In this document: positions 1 through 5,156 of the stretch, piece after piece
Layout: every line of letters begins with the position of its first letter
Position numbering within the stretch: the stretch's first letter is position 1
NCBI GenBank assembly: GCA_005792225.1
Contig: SXSP01000473.1
Coordinates: 1 to 5,177 of the forward strand
Origin: Bdellovibrionales bacterium
GTDB taxonomy: Bacteria > Bdellovibrionota > Bdellovibrionia > Bdellovibrionales > JAMPXM01
Direction of reading: 5' to 3'
Length of the DNA stretch: 5,177 nt
Translations under genes and position numbers: made by a program
Notes under the pieces: model-generated
What the model was told of the DNA's origin: nothing
Databases searched by the model: none
What the model saw: the letters and a program-made list of their open reading frames with translations, nothing else

Positions 1-223
1 CGTTGATTTCGTTGACGGGAATATCCTTGATATAGGGGAGACCCATCCGCGCGCAGAAGTCGGCGACGACTTCATCGGCCGTCGGATTTTCGCGCGTCAG
101 GAGATCGCGCAAGGTTCTTCCGCCTTCAGCGACCAGGCCCAGAACGTTCTGGAGCTGCTCTTCGGTGAGGCTCGTGTTCTTCAGGAGCACGTTATCGATC
201 TGTGACGTCGCTGTTGCTGCCAA
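1..223 (-). CDS. gspE: GspE, type II secretion ATPase, N-terminal part (truncated by window edge)
   Basis: These are the first 74 codons of the cytoplasmic T2SS motor ATPase, which powers pseudopilus assembly and docks on the inner membrane through its N-terminal domain. The visible part is a small helical domain (a leucine-rich segment ending LTEEQLQNVL near residues 19-28) followed by FCARMGLPYIKDIPV near residues 56-70. The G-L-P-Y/F followed by a short strand is typical of the GspE/PilB N-terminal (MshEN-like) domain. The Walker A, Asp box, Walker B and zinc-binding motifs lie outside the window. TTG is the only standard start in this frame: an in-frame TAA at 268-266 closes the frame upstream and no ATG or GTG lies between. 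An ACGGAG Shine-Dalgarno sits 6 nt before it. The position after gspC and gspD supports GspE over PilB or another paralogue. Confidence 0.9.
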   Translation of the reverse strand, partial: MAATATSQIDNVLLKNTSLTEEQLQNVLGLVAEGGRTLRDLLTRENPTADEVVADFCARMGLPYIKDIPVNEIN

Positions 224-229
224 TCTAAA

Positions 230-235
230 CTCCGT
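230..235 (-). promoter_or_regulatory. Shine-Dalgarno of gspE (decides the TTG start)
   Basis: On the minus strand ACGGAG lies 6 nt upstream of the TTG at 223-221. The frame is closed by TAA at 268-266 with no ATG or GTG in between, so this site and the TTG fix the translation start. Confidence 0.75.
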
Positions 236-242
236 AAAGGTT

Positions 243-260
243 GGGGCTCTCTCGAGCCCC
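243..260 (-). promoter_or_regulatory. Stem-loop in the gspD-gspE spacer (GNRA tetraloop)
   Basis: The minus-strand transcript would fold as a perfect 7-bp stem GGGGCTC / GAGCCCC with a GAGA loop, a GNRA tetraloop. It sits 37 nt after the gspD stop and 7 nt before the gspE Shine-Dalgarno. It is followed only by AACCTTTACGG, with no U tract, so it is not a standard intrinsic terminator. An mRNA-stabilising or processing hairpin that tunes gspE relative to gspD is the more likely reading. The structure is seen; the role is inferred. Confidence 0.55.
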
Positions 261-297
261 TCTGTTTATCCTAATTCGGCAATCATCACACCGCGTT

Positions 298-2772
298 TTA
301 TTTCGTCGTGCGGTTTGACTTCGATCCCGACGAACTGATCGGTTCATCAGACGAAATCGCCTCATCGGATTGAGCCGCGCGGGGGAGCCCATCGACGGTT
401 TTTCCGTAAGGATCCCGGCCGCCAAAGTTCTTTTTCAACCAGTCGATTCGGCCGTTCAGAACTTTGCCCATCTGATTCTGGTTATCCGTCATATTGCGGA
501 GGATCTTTGGCGTGAGGAATACCACGAGATTGATCTTTTGGGTTTCCACGACGCGCGATTTGAAGAGCCAGCCTAGTACGGGAATGTCGCCCAAAATCGG
601 AACTTTGCTCTCCGTCACACCGTCGGTGTCGCGGATCAAACCACCCAGCACAGCGGTATCACCGCTAGCGACGGTAATATTCGTTTTAATCGAGCGAGTC
701 GACATCGATGTAGTCGACTTTGAAAGCGTTTCCCCAACGGCGTTTACCTTTGTGGGCTGTTTCACGCTTTGGTCAACCTTCATGCGAACGACATTCGAGT
801 CGGGCCGAATGAACGGCGTGATCTTGAGCTTTACCGAAGCGTTGTCAAATCGAGTGGTGTTGGCAACCGTCGTGCCAGTAGTCTGCGAGTCTTGAGCGAT
901 CGGGATCTGGTCACCGACTTCGATCTCCGCTTCTTCGTTGTCGAGCGCGAGGACGTGGGGAGTGGAAAGGATGTTACTCTCGATGTTCTGTTGCAGAAGG
1001 TTGACGAATGCGATGAGCGAGGGGACTTTCACCGTACCAGTGCCAATTGGAACTTCCACGAGGTCGCCCGAGCCGAATCCCAAGACGGCGCCGTTGTCCG
1101 ATGCCGGATTCGCGATCGATGTGAAGTTCCCCGAGCTGAAGCCCGAGCGGCCGATGCCGTTCGTACCCGGAAGAATCTTATAATACGTGGGAGTCCACTG
1201 GTTCTTCTTCTGGTTGTTCATCTCCATGATGATCGCCTCGACGAAGACCTGATCCTTACGGATATCGAGCTTCGAGAGGATGTTCAGCACGGTCTCGTAG
1301 TCTTGTTTGCTGGCCGTGACGACGAGAGAGTTCGTGTTCTTATCGGCCGTGATCTTGACGTCCCCGCCGAAGATCGCTTGCTGACCGAGGGGACCGCGGG
1401 TTGCGCCGCCGAAGCCGCCTCCAAAACCACCGGGAGACCCGAGACCACCTCCGCCGCCTCCTCCGGGGGTCGAGCCTTGTCCACTTGCGAGGCCCGAGAG
1501 AGTCTGCGCGATTTTTTCGGCTTCACCGTAGCGGACGTAGTAAACGAACACGCCACCGGCTTCAGCGGGATCCAGTTTGTAGTCGAGCTTTTTAACGAGG
1601 TCTTTGACCTTTTGGATACCCGTCGCGTTTCCGACAACGATGATCGCGTTCGTGCGCTCATCGGGAGCCACGAGCGAGAGCTCCTCGGGGGCGCCCGATC
1701 CACCGGGGCCGCCGCGCGCGCGGAATCGGGGAACACCCGCGCCGAAAGACGGAGGAGGGCCACCGAAACCTCCGCCGGCACCGCCGCGCGAGGGTTCTTT
1801 GTTGATGATTTGGTTAACGAGATCCGCGAGGTCTTTCGCCTTCGCGTGACGGATCGGAAGAACCGCGAGCTGCTCTTCGAAACCGGGGCGATCGACTTCA
1901 TTGATGATCTTCATCATCCGTTCCACGTTTGTGCCGTAGTCCGAGATGATGAGAGAGTTCGTGGGCTCATAGGGAGTCATATCGCCGTCTTTCGACGGAA
2001 GAATTCTTAAGCGTTTGTTGATTTCTTCCGCGGACGTGTACTTCAGGTGCACGATCCGGGTGATCATCACGTCGGCGTTTGGATAATACTTGCCGGAATA
2101 AGTTTCGATCGAGTCACGCTGGGCGTTTCTCGCGTTCTTTACTTTGAGGAACTTTCCCGAAGGAACGACGGTGAAGCCGTTGATCGCGAGGGCCGAAAGA
2201 AACGCCTTGTAAGCTTCGGCGACCGTGATTTGAGTCGGGGCGATGATCGAGATCTTTCCGTGAACTCCGGGATCGATGATGAAGTTCTTCCCCGTCAATT
2301 GGCTGATCGCGCGAATGACGTCGCCGATTTCGGCGTTCGGGTAGTCGAAGCTCTCGATCAGATCGGGGTAGTTTTCGTCGGTGATGTCCTCGATGTTCGC
2401 CTTCGCCATCGGCGGAACTTTACCCTTCTTCGCCGCGGGCATGACCTTCGCGGGAGCGCCGCCACCACCAGATCCTTGCGGACTCGGGAACGTGCTGCGC
2501 GGAGAACCGCCGCCGAAATCGTTTCCGGCCGGGGGTTCGGGAGGGAATCCCGCGCCCGGATTCGTGTTGCCAAAATCTTGCGGCGGCGGGGGAGGCGGTG
2601 GCGGAATCTGATTCATCACGCCCGGCGGCTCCTCGAAGTCGCCCTCGTCTTCAAAAAGTTTTCCGATGTCGTCTTCCGGCGACTGGGCCGAAGCCTTCTG
2701 TACCGGCATGGTCTGCGCGATCAGCGCGGACAAGATCACGCAGAGGAGGGCTCTGGAGTCGAGCTTGATCAT
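298..2772 (-). CDS. gspD: GspD, type II secretion system outer-membrane secretin
   Basis: GspD forms the multimeric outer-membrane channel through which folded exoproteins leave the periplasm. It is 824 aa, longer than the roughly 650-700 aa of typical GspD. A signal peptide is visible (K3/R7, hydrophobic 8-22, likely cut after A27-S-A29). It is followed by an acidic then Pro/Gly-rich linker (about 31-125, with eight prolines at 57-64), N0 (about 138-215), N1 (about 234-297), N2 (about 300-400, with a Gly-rich loop at 330-360), N3 (about 407-505, with a Gly-rich loop at 432-458), and the secretin barrel (about 505-758). The PROSITE-type secretin signature is intact from GDTAVLGGL (704-712) to VPILGDIPVLGWLF (724-737). 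A hydrophilic tail (759-824) could be an S-domain for a pilotin. The ATG at 2772 has AAGGTGA 7 nt upstream. It lies 43 nt after gspC, so probably the same operon. PilQ or a type III secretin is unlikely given the N0-N3 set and the gspC neighbour. Confidence 0.96.
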   Translation of the reverse strand: MIKLDSRALLCVILSALIAQTMPVQKASAQSPEDDIGKLFEDEGDFEEPPGVMNQIPPPPPPPPQDFGNTNPGAGFPPEPPAGNDFGGGSPRSTFPSPQGSGGGGAPAKVMPAAKKGKVPPMAKANIEDITDENYPDLIESFDYPNAEIGDVIRAISQLTGKNFIIDPGVHGKISIIAPTQITVAEAYKAFLSALAINGFTVVPSGKFLKVKNARNAQRDSIETYSGKYYPNADVMITRIVHLKYTSAEEINKRLRILPSKDGDMTPYEPTNSLIISDYGTNVERMMKIINEVDRPGFEEQLAVLPIRHAKAKDLADLVNQIINKEPSRGGAGGGFGGPPPSFGAGVPRFRARGGPGGSGAPEELSLVAPDERTNAIIVVGNATGIQKVKDLVKKLDYKLDPAEAGGVFVYYVRYGEAEKIAQTLSGLASGQGSTPGGGGGGGLGSPGGFGGGFGGATRGPLGQQAIFGGDVKITADKNTNSLVVTASKQDYETVLNILSKLDIRKDQVFVEAIIMEMNNQKKNQWTPTYYKILPGTNGIGRSGFSSGNFTSIANPASDNGAVLGFGSGDLVEVPIGTGTVKVPSLIAFVNLLQQNIESNILSTPHVLALDNEEAEIEVGDQIPIAQDSQTTGTTVANTTRFDNASVKLKITPFIRPDSNVVRMKVDQSVKQPTKVNAVGETLSKSTTSMSTRSIKTNITVASGDTAVLGGLIRDTDGVTESKVPILGDIPVLGWLFKSRVVETQKINLVVFLTPKILRNMTDNQNQMGKVLNGRIDWLKKNFGGRDPYGKTVDGLPRAAQSDEAISSDEPISSSGSKSNRTTK

Positions 2773-2815
2773 AATTCAGTCACCTTCCATGGTTTCTACG
2801 GACAGTCTTCATCCA

Positions 2816-3706
2816 TCACTGGATGTTGTAATTAAAGTTGTTATCGCGCCCATCGCGCTCGATTCCGAGATTGATCCCGGAGGCGCTGCCGCGGAGGGCG
2901 TTGTACATTTCCATCGCTTTCGCCGGGCTGTCGATGCGCTCGCCATTGACCGACTTAATGCAATCGCCTCGCTTCAGGCCCAAGCGTTCGTATATACTTC
3001 CCGGAGCGATGTCAGCGAGGCTGAAGCATTCGACGTTTCCGTTCGGACCCATCCTGGGAACCGCGCGCGCCTGCTGAAGAAGATCGGGAAGATTGCTCGT
3101 GAGCTTGTTGATGTCCTCACGCTTGAGTTGAAAGTCGGTGTCGCTGATCTTAGTCACTTCACCCTGTTGAACCGGGCGGCCCGAACCTGCGGCGAAAGAG
3201 ATCTTCTTTTCATCCTTCATCTCGATGAACTCGAGTCGCTGGCTCGCGTGATTGCGGAAGATGATCTTCGATCGTTCAATCTTGGTCACGGTCGCGAGAT
3301 TGTCGGGGATGATGCCGTCAACTTTCACGGGCACTTGCTCGTTCTTCGCGCCGAGTTTTAGCGATGCAATCGAGCGTTTCGGATTCACGTGAACGATCGT
3401 TCCCACGAGCTGAATCGGGAGTGAAGAGGGAACCGGCGGTCCGTCGGCCGGCTTGTTCTCGCCCTCGGTGGCGCCCACTTTCGGCGGAATCTTTTGATCC
3501 GCATTGAAGATGTTCCGCGATGTGATCACACCGTAGCTTCCACCTGAAGGGGGAGGCGTGTAGCGCGTGATCCTGCGTGCGGGCGGAGGTTGCACCGGAT
3601 AAAGACTTCCGCGAACAAAAAGCATTCCGAAATCGGCAAGGATGTAGCCGAGGAAGGCCAAGAGCAAAATCACGGACACAGTCTGAACAAGCTGCCGTTG
3701 GTTCAT
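2816..3706 (-). CDS. gspC: GspC, type II secretion inner-membrane connector with HR and PDZ domains
   Basis: GspC is a bitopic inner-membrane protein whose periplasmic part contacts the secretin N0 domain and helps recruit substrates. The 296-aa product fits the family length. It has a short N-terminus (MNQRQLVQ), one transmembrane helix at about residues 8-30, a Pro-rich linker (38-55), and the homology region at about 59-163. That region starts with the family-typical SRNIFNAD (63-70) and contains LPIQLVGTIV (96-105), a conserved GspC strand. A PDZ-type domain follows at about 198-296, with DIAPGSIYERLGLKRGD (232-248) and the VNGERIDS turn (253-260). The start ATG has GGAAGA about 9 nt upstream; this is a slightly long spacing but there is no better choice, since an in-frame TAG lies only 9 codons upstream (3733-3731). 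It heads the leftward gspC-gspD-gspE cluster. XcpP/OutC are names for the same family. Confidence 0.92.
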   Translation of the reverse strand: MNQRQLVQTVSVILLLAFLGYILADFGMLFVRGSLYPVQPPPARRITRYTPPPSGGSYGVITSRNIFNADQKIPPKVGATEGENKPADGPPVPSSLPIQLVGTIVHVNPKRSIASLKLGAKNEQVPVKVDGIIPDNLATVTKIERSKIIFRNHASQRLEFIEMKDEKKISFAAGSGRPVQQGEVTKISDTDFQLKREDINKLTSNLPDLLQQARAVPRMGPNGNVECFSLADIAPGSIYERLGLKRGDCIKSVNGERIDSPAKAMEMYNALRGSASGINLGIERDGRDNNFNYNIQ

Positions 3707-3971
3707 CGCCGAATGTCTTCCAAAGTTGGTCTAACCCACTGTCGTCAAAAAGAAATCACGTCTGGTGTTGCCACCCCAGTGTAGCAGAGTGCCAAACCGG
3801 CCTCCGAGAACTTTCGCGACATCAGGACCAGACGACGGCAGGCCCTTAGGCTTGGGCGTCGAGGTTGAAGAAGTCGATTGGGAAGGCGAAGACTTCTTCC
3901 TCTTTCGAATCGACGACCAAAGAACACCGATTCTTCAGAAGGTCCAGAATCTAATCCGGAGGTCTTATAAC

Positions 3972-4000
3972 ATAATATTTTTTGGCAGCTTTGTTGCCAG
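3972..4000 (-). promoter_or_regulatory. Candidate promoter for the gsp genes (sigma-70-like)
   Basis: On the minus strand CTGGCA (4000-3995, 4 of 6 to TTGACA) and TATTAT (3977-3972, 5 of 6 to TATAAT) are separated by exactly 17 nt. They lie in the only clearly AT-rich patch upstream of gspC. Use of this site would give a gspC leader of about 260 nt. Closer to gspC there is a TTGACG (minus strand, near 3750) but no matching -10 box. The call is a consensus match only and overlaps the palindrome at 3983-3999. Confidence 0.35.
3983..3999. repeat. Short palindrome TGGCA-N7-TGCCA, possible operator
   Basis: TGGCA at 3983-3987 is the reverse complement of TGCCA at 3995-3999, and the inner bases can pair further (one G-T wobble, one C-G). 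It lies across the candidate gsp promoter spacer and -35, so a repressor or activator site is possible. It also mimics GG-N10-GC sigma-54 spacing on both strands, with imperfect flanks. No known operator could be matched. Confidence 0.35.
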
Positions 4001-4053
4001 ACCGTTCGCCTCCAATCGCTTTGCCCAAGATCTGATGCAATAAAATATGTTTA

Positions 4054-4076
4054 GAGCCCTTCTTTGGGGAAGGCTC
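4054..4076. repeat. Imperfect stem-loop in the intergenic region
   Basis: GAGCCCTTC (4054-4062) pairs with GAAGGCTC (4069-4076) with one bulged C and a 6-nt TTTGGG loop. On the plus strand it is followed by CTCTCTTTAC and on the minus strand by TAAACATATTTTATT. Both are T-enriched but neither is a clean T tract. It could be a weak terminator separating divergent transcription or a protein-binding dyad. No gene clearly ends here. Confidence 0.35.
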
Positions 4077-4081
4077 CTCTC

Positions 4082-4110
4082 TTTACAATCCTCCCGAAAA
4101 TTTCTACATA
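4082..4110 (+). promoter_or_regulatory. Weak sigma-70-like promoter candidate
   Basis: TTTACA (4082-4087, 5 of 6 to TTGACA) and TACATA (4105-4110, 3 of 6 to TATAAT) are spaced by 17 nt. It could give basal transcription of the rightward gene with a leader of about 220 nt. It is much weaker evidence than the sigma-54 site downstream. Confidence 0.2.
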
Positions 4111-4117
4111 CCCGCGT

Positions 4118-4146
4118 GACCACTTTCGGATTCATGCCAAGTGGTC
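4118..4146. promoter_or_regulatory. 8-13-8 inverted repeat, probable enhancer (UAS) of the sigma-54 promoter
   Basis: GACCACTT at 4118-4125 and its exact reverse complement AAGTGGTC at 4139-4146 are separated by 13 nt. Half-site centres are 21 bp apart, two helical turns, as expected for a dimeric DNA-binding protein. The dyad centre (about 4132) lies about 90 bp upstream of the predicted +1 of the sigma-54 promoter, in the usual range for bacterial enhancer-binding protein sites. The dyad is seen directly; its role is inferred from position. The activator is not in this window. Confidence 0.6.
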
Positions 4147-4195
4147 CTCTCGCGTTTATTTCGTTCTCGCACCAGTTTTCATCCATTTGCAAACG

Positions 4196-4211
4196 TGGCA
4201 CGGAGGTTGCT
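4196..4211 (+). promoter_or_regulatory. Sigma-54 (RpoN) -24/-12 promoter of the FabD-like gene
   Basis: The sequence TGGCACG-GAGG-TTGCT matches the established RpoN consensus TGGCACG-N4-TTGCW at every defined position, with the invariant GG (4197-4198) and GC (4209-4210) exactly 10 nt apart. The base before TGG is G rather than the preferred pyrimidine. Taking the C at 4210 as -12, +1 falls near 4222. It points at the gene starting at 4338, and transcription from here needs an AAA+ enhancer-binding activator. The upstream dyad at 4118-4146 is a natural candidate site for one. Confidence 0.8.
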
Positions 4212-4221
4212 CCTTGTCCGT

Positions 4222-4337
4222 TCAAGATGACGACAAACGTCACTCGGCGAAACCGGAACGTTTCGCTTGCACAGGGGGGTCCTGTCGGAGTGACGAAAAA
4301 CAAGGGCAGTTTACAAGGGTATTCAGGGGACGGGACG
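4222..4337 (+). promoter_or_regulatory. Structured 5' leader of the FabD-like gene
   Basis: From the predicted +1 to the ATG is about 116 nt. Three consecutive stem-loops can form: TGACG-ACAAA-CGTCA (4228-4242), GCGAAAC-CGGAAC-GTTTCGC (4247-4266) and ACAGG-GGGGT-CCTGT (4271-4285). A more open A-rich stretch and the Shine-Dalgarno AGGGGA (4325-4330) follow. The stretch is also open in the frame of the gene, so an N-terminal extension from ATG 4227 or GTG 4290 cannot be excluded, but those starts lack a convincing ribosome site. No known riboswitch class is recognised. Confidence 0.45.
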
Positions 4338-5072
4338 ATGACGAAGAACGCGGTGGTTTTCTCAGGCAGAAATGGTTTGGACTTCAACGAGCTCAGAAGC
4401 GGTGTTCTTCGTATTCCCGAAGTGACAATGCGTATCCGTGAAGCGCAGAAGATCCTCGACGCGAGCGAAGCTCCTTCGACCGATCTTCTCGCGACGATCT
4501 CGTCGGACGACGAGCACTTCTTCCGCAACATCAAGATGAAGAGCTTGGCGTCAGCGATCGTGCAAGTCGGTCTCTTCGACCGTCTTCTCCGCACGCAACG
4601 CCGTCCTGACTATATGGTCGGAAACTCCAACGGCGACTCCGCGATGCTCGTTTGCGCGGGCCAATTGACTTTCCAACAAATGGTTGAGAAGTCCCAAGCC
4701 GTCGAAGCCTTCAAAGCCGTCGGCACCGATGGTGTTGTCATCCCGATGGCGGTGGGCGCAACGCCACTCTTGAGCGGACTCTCGCTCACAGAGTACAGCG
4801 CGATGAAACTGCAAACAAAGCCTGACGGAACTTTCGAATATATGCACGTCGCCCAAAACTCGATGGAACTTCGCAAAATCATCGCGAGTCTCCATCAAGA
4901 TTTCGCGGTCGACCGCTTCGTCAGCATCGGTCCCGCAAGTGCGCTTCGCGGTTCCGACTACCGCGCCCTCGGATCCGGCGATGTTGAGTCGCTTGACTCG
5001 ATCGATCTCGATCCGATGCTCGGTTGGTTCTGGCGCAACGTGCGCCCGCAAGCCTCCGCGCTTGCGCAATGA
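4338..5072 (+). CDS. FabD-like acyltransferase-fold protein, probable pseudoenzyme
   Basis: The 244-aa product resembles malonyl-CoA:ACP transacylase (FabD, about 310 aa). Its N-terminus MTKNAVVFSGRNG aligns with the FabD start ending PGQGSQ. The nucleophile elbow is present as GNSNGD (95-100) where FabD has GHSLGE, and is followed by the same LVCAG (104-108). The C-terminal SIGPASAL (196-203) matches FabD EVGPGKVL. By eye, Q11, R117, H201 and Q250 of E. coli FabD correspond to R11, V122, T142 and E177, so only the serine (S97) remains. The missing 65 residues fall where the ferredoxin-like subdomain (about 125-195 in FabD) should be, right after the elbow helix. I infer a non-catalytic binding or regulatory protein; canonical malonyl transfer is unlikely. 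The ATG was chosen for AGGGGA 7 nt upstream and the FabD-like start; the frame is open 97 codons further up. It is flanked by a sigma-54 promoter and a terminator, so probably monocistronic. Confidence 0.75.
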   Translation: MTKNAVVFSGRNGLDFNELRSGVLRIPEVTMRIREAQKILDASEAPSTDLLATISSDDEHFFRNIKMKSLASAIVQVGLFDRLLRTQRRPDYMVGNSNGDSAMLVCAGQLTFQQMVEKSQAVEAFKAVGTDGVVIPMAVGATPLLSGLSLTEYSAMKLQTKPDGTFEYMHVAQNSMELRKIIASLHQDFAVDRFVSIGPASALRGSDYRALGSGDVESLDSIDLDPMLGWFWRNVRPQASALAQ

Positions 5073-5104
5073 TTTAAGTTCAGTTGATCAGTACGTGGTG
5101 GGGT

Positions 5105-5156
5105 GATGGCCTCGGGGAACTCAAACAGGGGGGGACCCCGAGGCCATCTTTTTTTT
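5105..5156 (+). terminator. Intrinsic terminator of the FabD-like gene
   Basis: A perfect 13-bp stem, GATGGCCTCGGGG (5105-5117) with CCCCGAGGCCATC (5136-5148), is followed directly by eight T (5149-5156). It lies 32 nt after the stop codon. The 18-nt loop carries a run of seven G (5128-5134). The T tract is only on the right, so the signal works for rightward transcription. Confidence 0.93.

Larger units (their letters stand above)
3707..4195. other. Divergent intergenic region with no assignable gene
   Basis: About 490 bp separate the gspC start from the sigma-54 promoter of the rightward gene. Several short open frames overlap here on both strands, none with a recognisable domain or a convincing start. 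They include a 67-codon minus-strand frame (3734-3934) that ends in TAG 9 codons before gspC and in the same frame. Composition changes to AT-rich at 3964-3983, which marks the most promoter-like spot. Also present are a palindrome (3983-3999), an imperfect stem-loop (4054-4076) and an 8-13-8 dyad (4118-4146). I take the region to be mainly regulatory, with the possibility of a decayed small gene in the left half. Confidence 0.5.

Noticed and set aside
2773..2815. Tiny ATG-stop frames between gspC and gspD (4 and 6 codons)
   Set aside because: They are too short to judge, with no conserved feature visible. The gap is better read as a normal operon spacer carrying the gspD ribosome site.
769..2835. 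Long plus-strand open frames (413 and 262 codons) opposite gspD
   Set aside because: They are antisense to a secretin whose domains and signature are complete on the minus strand. Their products are charged, low in hydrophobic core and match no family; they are side effects of GC-rich codon use.
3760..3830. Possible tRNA-like or hairpin sequence around GGTG-TTGC-CACC
   Set aside because: Only a 4-bp stem forms. No acceptor stem, anticodon arm or T-arm motif could be laid out on either strand.
4202..4216. GGAGG followed 7 nt later by TTG as a translation start in another frame
   Set aside because: The GGAGG is the spacer of the sigma-54 promoter and lies upstream of the predicted +1, so it would not be in the transcript. 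The resulting frame is hydrophilic and overlaps the FabD-like gene.
4047..4337. 97-codon N-terminal extension of the FabD-like protein
   Set aside because: It would start upstream of the sigma-54 promoter and run through the dyad. FabD-family proteins begin at the residue equivalent to the ATG at 4338, which also has the best ribosome site.
4499..4514. Near-perfect palindrome CTCGTCG-GA-CGACGAG inside the FabD-like gene
   Set aside because: It falls in codons for SSDDE and is explained by codon choice. Its 2-nt centre is too short for an RNA loop and it has no regulatory context.
3965..4594. Minus-strand 209-codon open frame
   Set aside because: It overlaps the start of the FabD-like gene and its promoter in antisense, has no ribosome site I can see, and gives an Arg/Ser-rich product with no recognisable domain.
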